Source: Muribaculaceae bacterium (GTDB taxonomy: Bacteria; Pseudomonadota; Alphaproteobacteria; Rs-D84). Taken from it: a stretch of DNA of 64,000 bases. Under the pieces are notes generated by a model. It saw only the letters and a program-made list of their open reading frames with translations, was not told the DNA's origin and did not search any database. The stretch lies in assembly GCA_023665245.1 (NCBI GenBank), contig JAMPEH010000001.1, positions 409,097-473,096 on the forward strand, given 5' to 3'. Shown in pieces: positions 10,201 through 16,054 of this stretch (positions within the stretch are counted from its first letter, which is position 1; every line of letters starts with the position of its first letter). A program made the translations under genes and the position numbers.

Positions 10201-10247
10201 AAAACAACAGCACTAAATAATGCCAAAACACGTAGAATTCTGTACAT
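4272..10247 (-). CDS. Giant secreted cysteine-rich repeat protein with InlB B-repeat
   Basis: About 1991 residues, the largest gene here. ATG at 10245-10247 gives a clean signal peptide (MYRILRVLALFSAVVFTSNAFA); an in-frame GTG nine codons upstream is a less likely start. The mature protein is an array of Cys/Gly/Ser/Thr/Ala-rich modules of the type C-x-A-G-T/S-Y-x(n)-C-x-x-C, resembling growth-factor-receptor-like disulfide repeats. Residues about 268-344 are an InlB/Flg_new-type B-repeat (YTVKYNLNNGGGT ... TVTVYAVW). The protein is probably exported and heavily disulfide-bonded, perhaps as a surface fibre or adhesin; the function is inferred only. It contains a perfect 508-bp duplication. 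No sortase, autotransporter or membrane anchor is visible at the C-terminus (VTYRVHDDSK). It is monocistronic, and its upstream region lacks the structured leader found at the small Cys-rich genes. Confidence 0.85.
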   Translation of the reverse strand: MYRILRVLALFSAVVFTSNAFAAGYTCDSIKQYTSCSLGYYMTYNGSYNGTSKVGNACTACPSGCTCAGDTAAPVCGESCAARTYWNGSSCEICTGGNYCPGFSNVQNPPTNYGLNACPDATTNKRANGLSAAPFYNAKFRSAGIESRTGLKAETECTSLAWYNAGDRAGLYEYVKYNSSTKKYENTESWNYMSAAPGWYLTTKTGCGAYAYYSEVKQCEAGYYCPGKSEVACNSSNQSTVHTTTFGRNSCAAGYHSSAGASSCTANTYTVKYNLNNGGGTVPGDTTCTYGSACTLASLSATTYYRGGYKIVGWSTSSSATSGMTSTTGLTTTNGGTVTVYAVWSACGCGKYHPAATGTAANSCKNVDTGYYTTSTTATGQSVIPNGKFVESGSCTAESCSDYYNGNYPDSRGNKSSDAWCCVTVSAGKYIAEEGGAQLTCPAGSYCPGGMVIDSDGTGLMEETDNDTIFSCSEETGGKYTSSTAGASSIGQCYLTLSAGYRVASAGAGKSACPAGRYCTSTSKIYYNTTGGTATYSYTGSCPAGTYSTGGATSSACTSALSGYTAAVCGTNTWSAVGASSCTACDTGYSNSGTAAASHALRSSCYITVTGGHYIGTAGQTSSNWGTCTAGTYKAQHNVNYGSTSSCSACSGRTQYSGAGASSCSTVSSGYYTTGCNSSNNNCTGQSQCGSGTWCASGVQNQCSSLSGASPSGGSYTSVSPRNANTTCRYTAPSKTITGCASVTSNTMSYSGTAWPASTYAVSASGGYIIANNNTASATCTQCSGRTWSAGGTATSCTACLAAEEGWTAAGGGTGQSSYTTCKETKTGTAISSNCSAGVLTKTQSSASAWGTTSVTTALQAKAGSYVNGQTCSQCAAGSYTSAVNTQTSCTSAGKGYYVSGTGATSQSACAIGQYQDATGQSSCKSCPTLTSGYAYAGSTAKQAVTACTETKAAADVSGYCYGGLLTKTAKDASTWNAATSTLTAKAGSHLSGSGDNTTCAQCTGATFQTTNGSSATSCTACVAAESTWTAGTGTGWTAATSCYETKAATSVSSNCSAGQLKKNATSDNKWPTAASISVAFQAKAGSIVSGQSCTQCSGRTWSAGGTATSCTACLAAEEGWTAAGGGTGQSSYTTCKETKTGTAISSNCSAGVLTKTQSSASAWGTTSVTTALQAKAGSYVNGQTCSQCAAGSYTSAVNTQTSCTSAGKGYYVSGTGATSQSACAIGQYQDATGQSSCKSCPTLTSGYAYAGSTAKQAVTACVETRAATDISSLCKSGTLQKTAKDTTTWNTATESVTVNANPGSYVTGSGDSRTCSTCAKNSYCTGDTAAPVACSAISGTGGLYNLTTGTGSSAATQCYASVAAGKYIAKLTDTAVSTCPNWTYKAAHNVYYASNAGTSSCTACPAVETNWSKKDSAGTGWSSNTSCVEVRNATNVSSYCSAGQLQKVATTSPAWPTDAAISVAFQAKAGSFVSGQTCEQCAAGSYTSAAGTQTSCTKCETGKYNNAKGQTSCSTCVNGTTNTGTGNTACSASCTAIDGLSTWSSSALCTVDKCAAGRYKSGNTCPTCSSATSNNYTQSAIGTTSSDSCYLTTDAGKYVKTATKGQETCVAGNYCVGGVTIYYGTGTTTGGSATCASGTSSKYTQSAAGASKVGQCYLTLKAGQQVASAGAGVTSCTAGRYCNSTANIYYNTDGGTAANTGTACSALGGGLYTNSAAGSDANTDCYIAANTISGKYLTANTATALTTCEAGYQCPATAVYWPNVGNRAACTGATYAASTGQASCTACPTATNATDVKSYGYWNTGKDGDHTVREGCNATFNAKSVPNGSMTAYHCYIDKDANSYGIAASGKICWVNTSELKCNAGYYNAAANGGATQPSASTLENLWNNACVQVGAGYWSAANVLTRTACASGLTTIGYGAGADEAADCGRILNVGADKVYLRSVKKTTPSLNVKVGDTTYYGNMTSGALDGYLIIKDGNVTYRVHDDSK
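6462..6969. repeat. Copy 1 of a 508-bp internal direct repeat
   Basis: Appears identical, base for base, to 7404-7911 (offset 942). The first mismatches are at 6461/7403 and 6970/7912. It encodes the AAEEGWTAAGGG to TAKQAVTAC block of the giant protein. 942 is a multiple of three, so the frame is kept. Confidence 0.9.
7404..7911. repeat. Copy 2 of a 508-bp internal direct repeat
   Basis: Partner of 6462-6969; the copies are separated by 434 bp of related but diverged repeat sequence. Identity at silent positions indicates recent duplication or gene conversion. Confidence 0.9.
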
Positions 10248-10409
10248 TTTTCCCACTTCTTTTTCTCTATACACACCGCATTTTAGAAAAATCCGTTTAT
10301 GTCATGCAAGTAAAAATTCATGTGTTTTATTACTTATTTTCACAATCGCGTCATAACTATCGGTTTTTGCATGGATTTTTTTGCATTGTCATTGTGTGGA
10401 ATGGATTTT

Positions 10410-10443
10410 CTGGATTGCCACGCCCTGACGGGCTCGCAATGAC
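10410..10443 (-). repeat. Family A repeat, inverted
   Basis: CTGGATTGCCACGCCCTGAC then GGGCTCGCAATGAC. It opens the repeat cluster that fills 10400-11030 between the giant gene and the XRE regulator; no gene is seen there. Confidence 0.75.
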
Positions 10444-10453
10444 AAGTGTGGCC

Positions 10454-10482
10454 AATGGATGCCGTCCTCCGCCGGCATGACG
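10454..10482. repeat. Family C fragment
   Basis: ATGGATGCCGTCCTCCGCCG then GCATGACG: only the right hairpin of the composite repeat. Confidence 0.6.
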
Positions 10483-10498
10483 GGGTGTTAGGCTCTTT

Positions 10499-10558
10499 GT
10501 CATTGCGAGGAGTTGTTGTCGGCGATACAATCGTCGCAATAACGACGTGGCAATCCAG
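10499..10558 (+). repeat. Family A repeat with internal insertion
   Basis: GTCATTGCGAGGAG ... ACGTGGCAATCCAG, with about 26 extra central bases that form their own hairpin (TTGTCGGCGA / TCGTCGCAA). Confidence 0.65.
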
Positions 10559-10604
10559 TTAATTAATACTATTTGCCACTTTATTAATGCTAAATACATA
10601 TTAA

Positions 10605-10635
10605 CCTGGGCCCCGTGGTCAAGCCACGGGGTGAC
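10605..10635 (-). repeat. Family B repeat, inverted
   Basis: CCTGGGCCCCGTGGTCAAGC then CACGGGGTGAC; reverse complement of the copy at 3916. Confidence 0.75.
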
Positions 10636-10665
10636 ACAAGTTTTTATTCTGTAAACTTTAATAGA

Positions 10666-10726
10666 CCCACTCCTGTTCTTTGAAAAACAATTATCAATCG
10701 TTTTTCAAATTCAGTGCAGGAGTGAC
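10666..10726 (-). repeat. Family D repeat with inserted hairpin
   Basis: CCACTCCTG ... GCAGGAGTGAC outer stem; the loop holds a long inner inverted repeat TTGAAAAACA / TGTTTTTCAA-like. Confidence 0.6.
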
Positions 10727-10796
10727 AAGTTGTGTTATATGTGCTATTATGAAAAAGTATGATTATTGCACGTATGTTTTTTGTCTTGCTCTAATT

Positions 10797-10826
10797 GTCA
10801 CCCCTGCGTAGGCAGGGGTAGGGTCT
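10797..10826 (+). repeat. Family D repeat
   Basis: GTCACCCCTGCGTAGGCAGG then GGTAGGGTC. Confidence 0.7.
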
Positions 10827-10849
10827 ATAAACCTTATAATCTTTATTTT

Positions 10850-10908
10850 CTGGATTGCCACGCGGTCCGTCTTCGCTGGCGCTACGTCGCGACTTTGCTC
10901 GCAATGAC
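10850..10908 (-). repeat. Family A repeat, long inverted copy
   Basis: CTGGATTGCCACGCGG ... TTTGCTCGCAATGAC with a longer central part containing GCTGGCGCTACGTCGCGAC. Confidence 0.7.
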
Positions 10909-10930
10909 AAGGGTGGATACTTCTTACACC

Positions 10931-11028
10931 GTCATACCGGCGGCGGCCGGTATCCACTGTGTTCTGTAATCCCCTAGTGCTAGGAGAGTCGAGGAACACA
11001 ATAGCCCCTGTCCTGCGACGGCATGACG
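10931..11028. repeat. Family C composite palindrome
   Basis: The clearest full copy: GTCAT-ACCGGCGGCGGCCGGT-ATCC, GTGTTC, inner CCTAGTGCTAGG hairpin, GAACAC, then CCGTCGC-type hairpin and ATGACGG. The outer arms GTCAT/ATGAC and GTGTTC/GAACAC pair around three sub-hairpins. Confidence 0.8.
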
Positions 11029-11039
11029 GCGATAAAAAA

Positions 11040-11055
11040 ACGCCCGGGTGGGCGT
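11040..11055 (-). terminator. Terminator of the XRE regulator gene
   Basis: ACGCCC-GGGT-GGGCGT hairpin followed on the minus strand by a run of seven U. Confidence 0.8.
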
Positions 11056-11058
11056 TTG

Positions 11059-11475
11059 TTAATCGATACCGTTTAAACTGCGCAGCATTTTCATTATTAT
11101 TTCACGCTGTTCATCACTGGGCAGTTTCCAATACATATGTATCAACTGTAAAGACTCATTTTTTCCCAATGGGTCATCTTTGCCCGGTTCGCGCACGCGC
11201 AGGCCAGATTTTGCCTGACGCGGATTTTCTTCGACATAGCCCGGCAGACCATAAAAGAAAAATGATATTGGCGTTTCTAGGGCCGCACTTAAATCAAACA
11301 GGCGCGACGCAGATATACGATTGCCCGCAGTTTCATATTTCTGAATCTGTTGAAATGTGACACCACACAACGCCGCCAAGTCTTTCTGGGACAGGCCCAT
11401 CATCATACGGCGCAACTGAACACGCTGGCCGACATGTGCATCAACCGCCGTCGGCGCAAAAGGTTTTCCACTCAT
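11059..11475 (-). CDS. XRE-family helix-turn-helix transcriptional regulator
   Basis: 138-residue cytosolic DNA-binding protein. Residues about 13-70 are a Cro/CI-type HTH (GQRVQLRRMMMGLSQKDLAA ... VTFQQIQKYETAGNRIS), followed by SRLFDLSAALETPISFFF, the usual tail of the alphaproteobacterial SinR-like group. The C-terminal half (about 75-138) is charged and helical with no known fold. It is monocistronic and divergent from gpmI with a 122-bp gap. ATG at 11475 has only a weak purine-rich site (AAGAGAT). Not paired with any toxin gene, so a housekeeping or cell-cycle regulator is more likely than an antitoxin. The target is unknown. Confidence 0.85.
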   Translation of the reverse strand: MSGKPFAPTAVDAHVGQRVQLRRMMMGLSQKDLAALCGVTFQQIQKYETAGNRISASRLFDLSAALETPISFFFYGLPGYVEENPRQAKSGLRVREPGKDDPLGKNESLQLIHMYWKLPSDEQREIIMKMLRSLNGID

Positions 11476-11597
11476 TTTATTATCTATCTCTTGTTGTTAA
11501 AAAAAATCCGTATTTAGTTATACATTTTTTCTTTTTCTTTTGCAATCAAAAAACGGATATGATACGTTGTGTGCGCAAAAATTAGAAAGGAAGAATT

Positions 11598-13076
11598 ATG
11601 ACAAAACCATTAGTTTTATGCATTATGGACGGCGTCGGAATTAATCCAGAACGCACACATAATGCCGTCGCATTGGCGCGTATGCCGTTCTTTAACAGTT
11701 TGTTGGAAAAATACCCGCACTCTAAATTAGACGCCAGCGGGCCGGCCGTGGGTCTGCCACCGCATACAATGGGCAATTCAGAGGTTGGACACATCACCAT
11801 GGGGGCAGGGCGCGTTGTAAATCAATTCTTGCGCCGGTTTCAGTTAGAAGACTGGGGCAACAATCCGGCGTTGTGTGAATTTATCGATGGCGTGCGTCGC
11901 GATGGCGGTATCGTGCATTTTGCAGGATTAATGTCTGATGGGCGCGTTCATGCCGATATAAACGACATGCTGGTTATCATGCGTCGTGTACTGGATTGCG
12001 GGTTAAAATTATGCATACACTTTATCGCAGACGGCCGTGATACATTGCCACAATCTGCACCAGAATACATAAAATTAATCCAAGACACACTGGCGGATTA
12101 CTTGGCCAATGGACGTGCATTTTTTGGAACACTGTCTGGACGTTATTACACGATGGACAGAAACCAAAACCTGGACCGCACGGCGTTGGCATTTGACGCA
12201 ATTGCATGCGCCAGGTCTGAATACCACGCACCAACGATTGATGTGGCATTATCCGACGCATACACCCGTGGCGAAACCGATGAATTTATAAAGCCAATCG
12301 TCATCAATGGCGACGCGGCAATACGTCCATGTGATGGATTCTTGTTCGGTAATTACCGCAGTGACCGCGCACGCCAGATTGTACGCGCGATGCTGGAAAC
12401 AAAATGCCATATGTTATGCTTTTCCCAATATGGCGAAGGATTAAATGAACATTGCCCGGCATTATTACCAGACGTTGCCGTTGAAAACACGTTGGGTGAT
12501 GTTTTGGCGGCAAATAACAAGAGTCAGTTGCGTATCGCCGAAACAGAAAAATATAACCACGTCACATATTTCTTTGACGCAGAACGCAATGTTGATTTAC
12601 CGGGAATGAACAAAGTCCTGATTGCGTCACCAGATGTCGCAACATTTGATATGAAACCAGAAATGTCTGCCGTTGAAATTACCGACAGTTTATTGCCACT
12701 GTTGGGTAAATTTGATGTTGTAATTCTGAACTATGCCAATGGGGACATGGTTGGCCATACCGGAAACGAAGATGCAACAATTCACGCAATGGAAACACTG
12801 GATGCGCAGTTGGCGCGACTGGTGCCGGCGGTTTTAGATTTAGGTGGCACAATCTTGATTACCGCAGACCACGGCAATGCAGAAAAATTGTGGGATGCGG
12901 AAAACAACCTGCCATGGACGGCACATACGACAAATCCTGTAAACTTTATCGTTGTATCAAATAATCCATCACGCGCGGTACACGACGGCGGATTGGCCGA
13001 TATTGCACCAACGATGTTAAAATTGTTAAATATCCCACAGCCCAGCGACATGACCGGCCGACCTTTGATTGATTAA
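11598..13076 (+). CDS. gpmI: 2,3-bisphosphoglycerate-independent phosphoglycerate mutase
   Basis: Interconverts 3- and 2-phosphoglycerate in glycolysis using a phosphoserine intermediate and two Mn(II) ions. 492 residues, slightly shorter than the usual 505-515. MDGVG (Asp11) and GNSEVGH (catalytic Ser61) are in the phosphatase domain, and TADHGNAE near residue 425 gives metal-binding Asp/His. The insertion domain carries RHD-type substrate contacts (ADGRDTLP, SGRYYTMDR). ATG at 11598 follows AAAGGAAG. With the phosphofructokinase at 472 it indicates an Embden-Meyerhof pathway. Confidence 0.97.
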   Translation: MTKPLVLCIMDGVGINPERTHNAVALARMPFFNSLLEKYPHSKLDASGPAVGLPPHTMGNSEVGHITMGAGRVVNQFLRRFQLEDWGNNPALCEFIDGVRRDGGIVHFAGLMSDGRVHADINDMLVIMRRVLDCGLKLCIHFIADGRDTLPQSAPEYIKLIQDTLADYLANGRAFFGTLSGRYYTMDRNQNLDRTALAFDAIACARSEYHAPTIDVALSDAYTRGETDEFIKPIVINGDAAIRPCDGFLFGNYRSDRARQIVRAMLETKCHMLCFSQYGEGLNEHCPALLPDVAVENTLGDVLAANNKSQLRIAETEKYNHVTYFFDAERNVDLPGMNKVLIASPDVATFDMKPEMSAVEITDSLLPLLGKFDVVILNYANGDMVGHTGNEDATIHAMETLDAQLARLVPAVLDLGGTILITADHGNAEKLWDAENNLPWTAHTTNPVNFIVVSNNPSRAVHDGGLADIAPTMLKLLNIPQPSDMTGRPLID

Positions 13077-13083
13077 AAAAACA

Positions 13084-13099
13084 CCCGCCGCACGGCGGG
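13084..13099. terminator. Bidirectional terminator, gpmI / Cys-rich gene
   Basis: CCCGCCG-CA-CGGCGGG hairpin with an A-run left and T-run right, between convergent genes; it abuts the stop codon of the minus-strand gene. Confidence 0.85.
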
Positions 13100-13103
13100 A
13101 TTT

Positions 13104-13775
13104 TTAATTTTTATAATAAGCATCTTCCGTACACTTATAACGACCAGTCGAATCAGAAAAATTATAAGAACTACTTTTTGCAATATAACAATCCGTTATT
13201 ATTGCATTTTCACCCGGCATCGAATTTGCCATATAATGGCTATCGTTTTGTGGATACGGGCATGCGGTACAACCAGATGTGCCGTCGTCACTGGCGACGC
13301 CATAATAACCAGACGAACATGTATATTCTGTTGAAATTTTGCAAGCTTTGTTTGCCAGCAATCTATCACACTCTCGGATAATCATGCTTGCTATGCCGTT
13401 TCCATCATCGTCGAAATCGTCATCTGACACACAGCTGGAATCACACGGTTTGGCACATATTGTAAGTGTGATTTTTGTATTATCAATGTCGTTGCAAGAA
13501 TCGGTCCAATCAATTTCTGCGTTGGACAGTGTTATCAAGCTGTATCCACGATTACATGCGGTGCATTGTGGTGTTGAAAATATTGCACTTGAACTTAAAA
13601 TTACGCTATAATAATTTGTATAAGTAACACTGGTGCAATATTGAATATAATCACGGGCCTGATATGGAATGTATCCAGTAGGTGTATCCGTTGTCGTTGT
13701 TGTACACATGTCTGCATTTGCACAGTTAGAATAAATCGATAATGCAACCAGCGTGAAGATTATTTTATGTTTCAT
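13104..13775 (-). CDS. Small secreted Cys-rich protein (leader family, locus 1)
   Basis: 223 residues from ATG 13773-13775, chosen because AGGAG lies eight bases upstream and it starts the signal peptide (MKHKIIFTLVALSIYSNCANA). About 20 cysteines are spread over the mature part. The C-terminal part, GYYGVASDD...CTACPYPQ then ITDCYIAKSSSYNFSDSTG ... YYKN, matches the motif shared with the 26.0, 51.3, 54.5, 59.4 and 61.2 kb proteins. Function unknown; secretion and disulfide bonding are inferred. Preceded by a structured leader with its own promoter behind tadA. Confidence 0.8.
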   Translation of the reverse strand: MKHKIIFTLVALSIYSNCANADMCTTTTTDTPTGYIPYQARDYIQYCTSVTYTNYYSVILSSSAIFSTPQCTACNRGYSLITLSNAEIDWTDSCNDIDNTKITLTICAKPCDSSCVSDDDFDDDGNGIASMIIRECDRLLANKACKISTEYTCSSGYYGVASDDGTSGCTACPYPQNDSHYMANSMPGENAIITDCYIAKSSSYNFSDSTGRYKCTEDAYYKN

Positions 13776-14010
13776 TGTTCGTTCTCCTGTTTTTTCTAAT
13801 GAAAAACCACCCAAATTTGAGTGGTCAGGAGGTTAACGACAATTGCATGAATTGTGGCGCGTATTGAATATTCCGCGCCCCTCCTGAACCCCAAAAGTAC
13901 AGGAGAAAAACTCATTGAAATCTTAGCCAATCGCGCCCAAATAGGCACTAGGCTTCTATTCCAATGCATGCACAGGGTCGTTACACCCCATCACCAGAAC
14001 ACCTGGTGAC
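13776..14010 (-). promoter_or_regulatory. Structured 5' leader RNA, locus 1 (candidate attenuator)
   Basis: Untranslated leader of about 235 nt. On the minus strand GTTCAGGAGG (13880-13889) can pair with CCTCCTGAC (13824-13832). That 3' strand abuts a terminator hairpin and can instead pair with the Shine-Dalgarno CAGGAG. An earlier CTCCTG (about 13903) could compete for the first strand. Same architecture as six other loci. Confidence 0.7.
13806..13825 (-). terminator. Attenuator-type terminator in leader 1
   Basis: ACCACTCAAA/TTTGGGTGGT on the minus strand followed by UUUUUC, 30 bases before the start codon. Confidence 0.65.
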
Positions 14011-14016
14011 GTTTAT

Positions 14017-14045
14017 ATAATAATATTCAGTGTAAAATAAAGCAA
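14017..14045 (-). promoter_or_regulatory. Promoter of leader 1
   Basis: TTGCTT, 17 bases, TATTAT on the minus strand just past the tadA stop codon. Confidence 0.55.
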
Positions 14046-14049
14046 CTTA

Positions 14050-14499
14050 TTATTTGTTTGTGCGGCGGGCACGGAAAAATTCGCGCAACATTTCGGCGGA
14101 CGCGTCGGCGTATTGTGGCAATTGGGTAATTTGCGGATGCCATAAATGTTTATCTGTATCAAGTACACGCGCGTTTGATGTTATACCGCCGCCTTTTTCA
14201 TCAGTTGCCGCAAAATAGATATTGCGAATACGCGAAAAAGATATCGCGGTCGCACACATTGCGCACGGTTCCAACGTCACATAGATATCACAATCTGTTA
14301 AAAATTTGTGTCCCAGTTTTCGGCACGCACGATTTATCGCAACAATTTCAGCATGCAGTGTTGGATTATGCCGCAATTGCACCTGATTTTCACCACGGGC
14401 GATAATTTTACCATCAAATACAATTACCGCGCCGATTGGTACATCGTCGTGTGATTTTGCACGTGCGGCACAATTTAAGGCTTGTTTCATAAAATCCAT
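14050..14499 (-). CDS. tadA: tRNA adenosine(34) deaminase TadA
   Basis: Converts A34 to inosine in tRNA-Arg(ACG). 149 residues from ATG 14497-14499; a TTG nine codons upstream is possible but would overlap the divergent rsmD start. The zinc site is HAEIVAI (His and catalytic Glu) plus EPCAMCATA (two Cys). Typical TadA length. The gap to rsmD, read in the other direction, is only 17 bp. Confidence 0.95.
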   Translation of the reverse strand: MDFMKQALNCAARAKSHDDVPIGAVIVFDGKIIARGENQVQLRHNPTLHAEIVAINRACRKLGHKFLTDCDIYVTLEPCAMCATAISFSRIRNIYFAATDEKGGGITSNARVLDTDKHLWHPQITQLPQYADASAEMLREFFRARRTNK

Positions 14500-14509
14500 A
14501 CGATATACT
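14482..14509 (+). promoter_or_regulatory. Promoter of rsmD (leaderless transcript predicted)
   Basis: TTGTTT (14482-14487), 16 bases, TATACT (14504-14509). The ATG begins seven bases later, so transcription should start at or next to the A of the start codon. No Shine-Dalgarno is present. Confidence 0.6.
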
Positions 14510-14516
14510 TTACAGT

Positions 14517-15059
14517 ATGGATTCAAAATTGCAAATTATTTCAGGTGCATATCGCGGGCGGAAACTTGTATTGCCGCCAAATGCACGTCCAACCCAGAAC
14601 AGGGCACGCATCGCACTGTTTAACATGATTCAATCATTGAACATTATGCCAACGCATGTTTGGGACGCATTTGCGGGGTCTGGCGCCTTTGGGATAGAGT
14701 GCCTGTCACGTTTCCCAAATGCACATGTTGTTTTTTCAGATATTACGCCCGTGACCGTGCGAAAAAATCTGTCACAGTTAAATATTGGGCCACGTGCAAC
14801 GGTTATACCGTGTGATGCGATGTCACGCATTTCACAATTTGGCGCAACGTCGGATTTAATCTTTATTGACCCACCGTATGCAGAACACGCACTGGGCGCA
14901 TCATTTGTGCGCAAATTGGCGATGTCGGCCCGCATTGGCACAATCTTAATCTGGGAACAAGAAACCGCCAATCCATACACCCCCGACGAAAACACATGGG
15001 AAATCCTGCGCGACAAGACATACGGCCGTGCCCGGTTTCTGATTTTACAACGCCGATAA
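14517..15059 (+). CDS. rsmD: 16S rRNA (guanine(966)-N2)-methyltransferase RsmD
   Basis: SAM-dependent methylation of G966 in 16S rRNA during 30S assembly. 180 residues. The N-terminal ISGAYRGRKLVLPPNARPTQ is the family signature, VWDAFAGSGAFGIECLSR the SAM-binding motif I, and FIDPPYAEHALG the catalytic DPPY motif. The start at 14517 gives the canonical N-terminus but has no Shine-Dalgarno and lies seven bases after a -10 box. It overlaps by name only with the divergent tadA promoter region. Confidence 0.95.
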   Translation: MDSKLQIISGAYRGRKLVLPPNARPTQNRARIALFNMIQSLNIMPTHVWDAFAGSGAFGIECLSRFPNAHVVFSDITPVTVRKNLSQLNIGPRATVIPCDAMSRISQFGATSDLIFIDPPYAEHALGASFVRKLAMSARIGTILIWEQETANPYTPDENTWEILRDKTYGRARFLILQRR

Positions 15060-15060
15060 A

Positions 15061-15903
15061 TTACCGTGTCTTTTGAAACACAATCGCCATCCACGGATAC
15101 AGCGCCGGATTATTATTAATGGAAACATCCGCATGCAGATTTCTTATCATTGTGCTAATCAATCGAACAGTCCGCAGATTTTCATTATCCGTACTGGTGC
15201 ACAGCATATATCCGCCATCGCGCAAATGTGGCCACAGACTTTTGATTGCGTCAAATACAGACTTTGGCGAATCCTTGTACCATAAATAATGGTCAAAGAT
15301 ATTTGATACATTGATGATGTCGTATTCGCCTTCTATGTAATGATGCACATTTATCAAATCCGCCCAGATAAAGTCAAGCGGCGTATGTGCACACGCCCGC
15401 ATTTTTGCGAATTGCGCTGTATCTGTTGGAAAACGCAGTTTGCGCGATACATGTTGTGAAAATGCGGTCTGATTACAATACGTATTGATAATTTTTTGCA
15501 TTAACGGACGGGTACGCATTGGCATATTATCAACAATGCGCATAAACGCAGCATGCTGGCGCGTGCCGATTTTATCCACCCCATCCAAACGGGTCAGATT
15601 TTGTACTGCATCCTGATATTCATCCAGATTCGCGGTTGTCTGTAATGCGGACGTTTTAAAATCCATAACCGCACATGCATTTACCGTAATATCAAACGTA
15701 TCAACATGCGATGCGCCGGTGGCGGCATGCAACAGCGGCTGGTCACCAGATGCAGCAACAGTCAAAACACGTGGATTTTGTACCCGCATCAATGACAACC
15801 AGTTTGTAATAGGTTCGTTCGTTGCGTGATATGCGCGGCAATACTGGGCGCCACGCGCCATCAGAGCATCATGTAAATCAAATTTAAATTCACCATTAAA
15901 CAT
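15061..15903 (-). CDS. SAM-binding protein of the BtaA/DUF3419 type
   Basis: 280 residues. PRVLTVAASGDQPLLHAATG followed by HVDTFDITVNACAVMDFKTSAL is the class I SAM-binding motif in the form seen in DUF3419 proteins such as BtaA, which transfers the 3-amino-3-carboxypropyl group of SAM to diacylglycerol for betaine-lipid synthesis. The later EYDIINVSNIFDHYLW and WPHLRDGGYMLCTSTDNEN are acidic-loop and motif VI equivalents. The usual partner btaB is not adjacent, so a betaine-lipid role is only a possibility and another methyl or aminopropyl transfer cannot be excluded. ATG 15901-15903 has no Shine-Dalgarno. It converges on rsmD with one base between the genes. Confidence 0.7.
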   Translation of the reverse strand: MFNGEFKFDLHDALMARGAQYCRAYHATNEPITNWLSLMRVQNPRVLTVAASGDQPLLHAATGASHVDTFDITVNACAVMDFKTSALQTTANLDEYQDAVQNLTRLDGVDKIGTRQHAAFMRIVDNMPMRTRPLMQKIINTYCNQTAFSQHVSRKLRFPTDTAQFAKMRACAHTPLDFIWADLINVHHYIEGEYDIINVSNIFDHYLWYKDSPKSVFDAIKSLWPHLRDGGYMLCTSTDNENLRTVRLISTMIRNLHADVSINNNPALYPWMAIVFQKTR

Positions 15904-15910
15904 GTTATGT

Positions 15911-15938
15911 ACATTACACTAAAACTATATATTGTCAA
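15911..15938 (-). promoter_or_regulatory. Promoter of the DUF3419-like gene (leaderless predicted)
   Basis: Perfect TTGACA (15933-15938), 16 bases, TAATGT (15911-15916); the ATG follows after seven bases, with no Shine-Dalgarno. Confidence 0.55.
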
Positions 15939-15958
15939 TATTTAATTAAATAAAAGGC

Positions 15959-15987
15959 TTGATTTTTCGATAGTTTTAGTAAATAAT
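15959..15987 (+). promoter_or_regulatory. Promoter of rplY
   Basis: TTGATT, 17 bases, AATAAT; divergent from the promoter at 15911-15938. Confidence 0.5.
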
Positions 15988-16054
15988 ACCACACGCACGG
16001 CACCCTTGGAGGCCGCGCACAACAAAAACAAACCATGCTATGAAAGGATAAAAA

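Noticed and set aside
11059..11475. Antitoxin of a toxin-antitoxin pair
   Set aside because: No small partner gene on the same strand; the neighbour is gpmI, and the C-terminal half matches stand-alone alphaproteobacterial regulators.
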